A DNA stretch of 64,000 nucleotides, taken from contig JAMPBO010000002.1 of NCBI GenBank assembly GCA_023666705.1, positions 1 to 64,000 on the forward strand, given 5' to 3'. The notes under the pieces are model-generated. The model ran no database searches and was not told where the DNA came from. It saw only the letters and a program-made list of their open reading frames with translations. This document shows, in pieces, positions 63,077 to 64,000 of the stretch (the first letter of the stretch is position 1; each line of letters opens with the position of its first letter). Source of the DNA: Bacteroides sp. GTDB taxonomy: Bacteria; Bacillota; Clostridia; Lachnospirales; Lachnospiraceae. Made by a program: the position numbers and the translations under genes.

Positions 63077-64000
63077 ATGGTGTATGAAGAAAATTTAGAG
63101 GTACTAAAAAGTAAATATCATAAGATTTTTGAATGGATAAATACAGGATTAGATGCGGATGTGATGTATGACATATCAATTGAGTCAGGACGTAAAGACG
63201 GACAGGTAGTTGTGTGCCACATGCCGGAAAGGGATATTTACCTAAATTCCAAGTATGATCCCATTCATGAAGCAAATCAATATATGTCCGGGTATTTTGA
63301 TATGCCTGATGAATCGGTACTTTTTATGTATGGACTTTCAAATACAAATTATGTGAGAACATTTATTCAAAATACAAAAAAGAGCGTTAAGTGTATTGTA
63401 TATGAACCAAGCATTGATGTTTTCATGCAAGTAATTCAAAATATAGATATGAAAGATATACTGGAGTCTGATAGAGTAAATCTTGTTGTTTGTGGTGTGA
63501 ATGACGAAGATTTTTCCTTTGCTGTAGGAAGCTGGCTGCAGATTTATAATAAAGATACAAATAAGATTATGGCGGCACCGAAATACATAGACCTATTTCA
63601 TGACAGCTATCTATTATTTACACAAAGCATAAATGATTCATATGAAAAATTTTATATCTGTGTCAATACCGATTTGATGAATGGAAAGGATTTTGTAATC
63701 AATGGTGTGAATAATATGGTATTTCTTAAGGGGTGTCGAAGCGGTTTTGATTTATGTGGAAAATTCCCAAAAGAAATGCCTGCCGTTGTTGTATCAGCAG
63801 GTCCCTCGCTTGAAAAAAATATCAATTTTTTAAAAGAAATAAAGGGAAAGGCGTTTATATTTGCTACAGATTCATCCTTGAGAAAAGTATTGGAGATTGG
63901 AATAAAACCGGATGCCATGATAACAATTGACCCGAATAAATCAGTAGAGAGATTTAAAGCTGATGATATAGATGATATACCATTTTTTGTGGAAATGTAT
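63077..64000 (+). CDS. Second Maf-type glycosyltransferase, cut by the window end
   Basis: Open from ATG 63077 to the last base (308 residues so far). Homologous to the previous gene along its length: start ENLEVLKSKYHKIFEWI, then RDIYLNSKYDPIHEANQYM parallel to SRYNPTGEAEKYM, and VVVSAGPSLEKN parallel to VVSAGPSLAKN. It begins 8 bp after the first Maf stop with AGAGGTAA upstream, so a tandem duplication in one operon. The two are well diverged, which suggests different acceptor sites or sugars (inference). Confidence 0.9.
   Translation, partial: MVYEENLEVLKSKYHKIFEWINTGLDADVMYDISIESGRKDGQVVVCHMPERDIYLNSKYDPIHEANQYMSGYFDMPDESVLFMYGLSNTNYVRTFIQNTKKSVKCIVYEPSIDVFMQVIQNIDMKDILESDRVNLVVCGVNDEDFSFAVGSWLQIYNKDTNKIMAAPKYIDLFHDSYLLFTQSINDSYEKFYICVNTDLMNGKDFVINGVNNMVFLKGCRSGFDLCGKFPKEMPAVVVSAGPSLEKNINFLKEIKGKAFIFATDSSLRKVLEIGIKPDAMITIDPNKSVERFKADDIDDIPFFVEMY

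Noticed and set aside
1-64000. tRNA or rRNA genes
   Set aside because: No cloverleaf with a T-loop GGTTCGA-type motif and no rRNA sequence was recognised on either strand by eye.

Overview
The window looks like a chromosome segment of a motile, Gram-positive, Lachnospiraceae-like member of the Bacillota (gut Clostridia). The reasons are the mbl-flgF/flgG-like gene pair, the flgM-flgN-flgK-flgL-fliW-csrA-flaG-fliD-fliS order, a short flagellin with a sigma-28-type promoter, a SAM-I riboswitch before metK, a lipobox lipoprotein and strong AGGAGG-type ribosome binding sites. Species was not determined.

Bases 1-14.8k hold a surface polysaccharide cluster, mostly on the + strand and visibly AT-rich after about 1.6 kb. 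It encodes a sugar aminotransferase (cut by the window edge), a phosphoglycosyl transferase that starts the lipid-linked glycan, three glycosyltransferases, an EpsG/Wzy-like polymerase, a Wzx flippase, soluble and membrane acyltransferases, a UDP-glucuronate epimerase, a UDP-glucose dehydrogenase, a LicD protein and a small cytidylyltransferase. Together they suggest an acylated, uronic-acid-containing, possibly phospho-substituted repeat unit. A WbpM/CapD-type dehydratase at 26.4 kb probably supplies the amino-sugar branch. A second membrane acyltransferase (13.76-14.79 kb) is broken at a run of six G.

Bases 14.8-26.1k are an accessory region. It has an SGNH-type gene remnant, a 275-bp direct duplication, and three Rpn/PD-(D/E)XK 'transposase' genes, one of them broken. 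Two Rpn copies with their long leaders form inverted arms of about 1.4-1.5 kb around a three-gene cargo: PP-loop ATPase, Nudix hydrolase and a two-helix membrane protein. I consider this cargo the best candidate for an undescribed system. Two convergent AlbA_2/Schlafen-type ATP-binding proteins follow, one with helically phased repeats in front and one with an internal 12-bp tandem repeat.

Bases 26.4-38.2k are mostly housekeeping: dehydratase, SAM riboswitch-metK, an atypical transcarbamylase, a membrane protein, pyrBI, murA, metG, glmS. glmS is followed by a palindrome of about 530 bp. Bases 38.7-42.3k hold a lipoprotein, a DivIVA-like coiled-coil protein with a cysteine every 11 residues, and a PAS/GAF sensor protein.

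Bases 42.4-64k are a flagellar cluster: mbl, flgF/flgG-like rod genes, flgJ rod-binding protein, recD2, comF, yvyF, flgM, flgN, two flgK paralogues, flgL, fliW, csrA, flaG, fliD, fliS, a second chaperone-like gene, flagellin, an 88-residue protein and two Maf motility-accessory glycosyltransferases (the second cut by the window end). The fliW/csrA pair and a hairpin with a GGA loop before the flagellin ribosome binding site point to FliW-CsrA control of flagellin translation.

Several structured repeats recur: a hairpin element shared by the first aminotransferase ORF and 48.0 kb, and an 80-bp double hairpin shared by the leaders of rpn copy 1 and flgJ.
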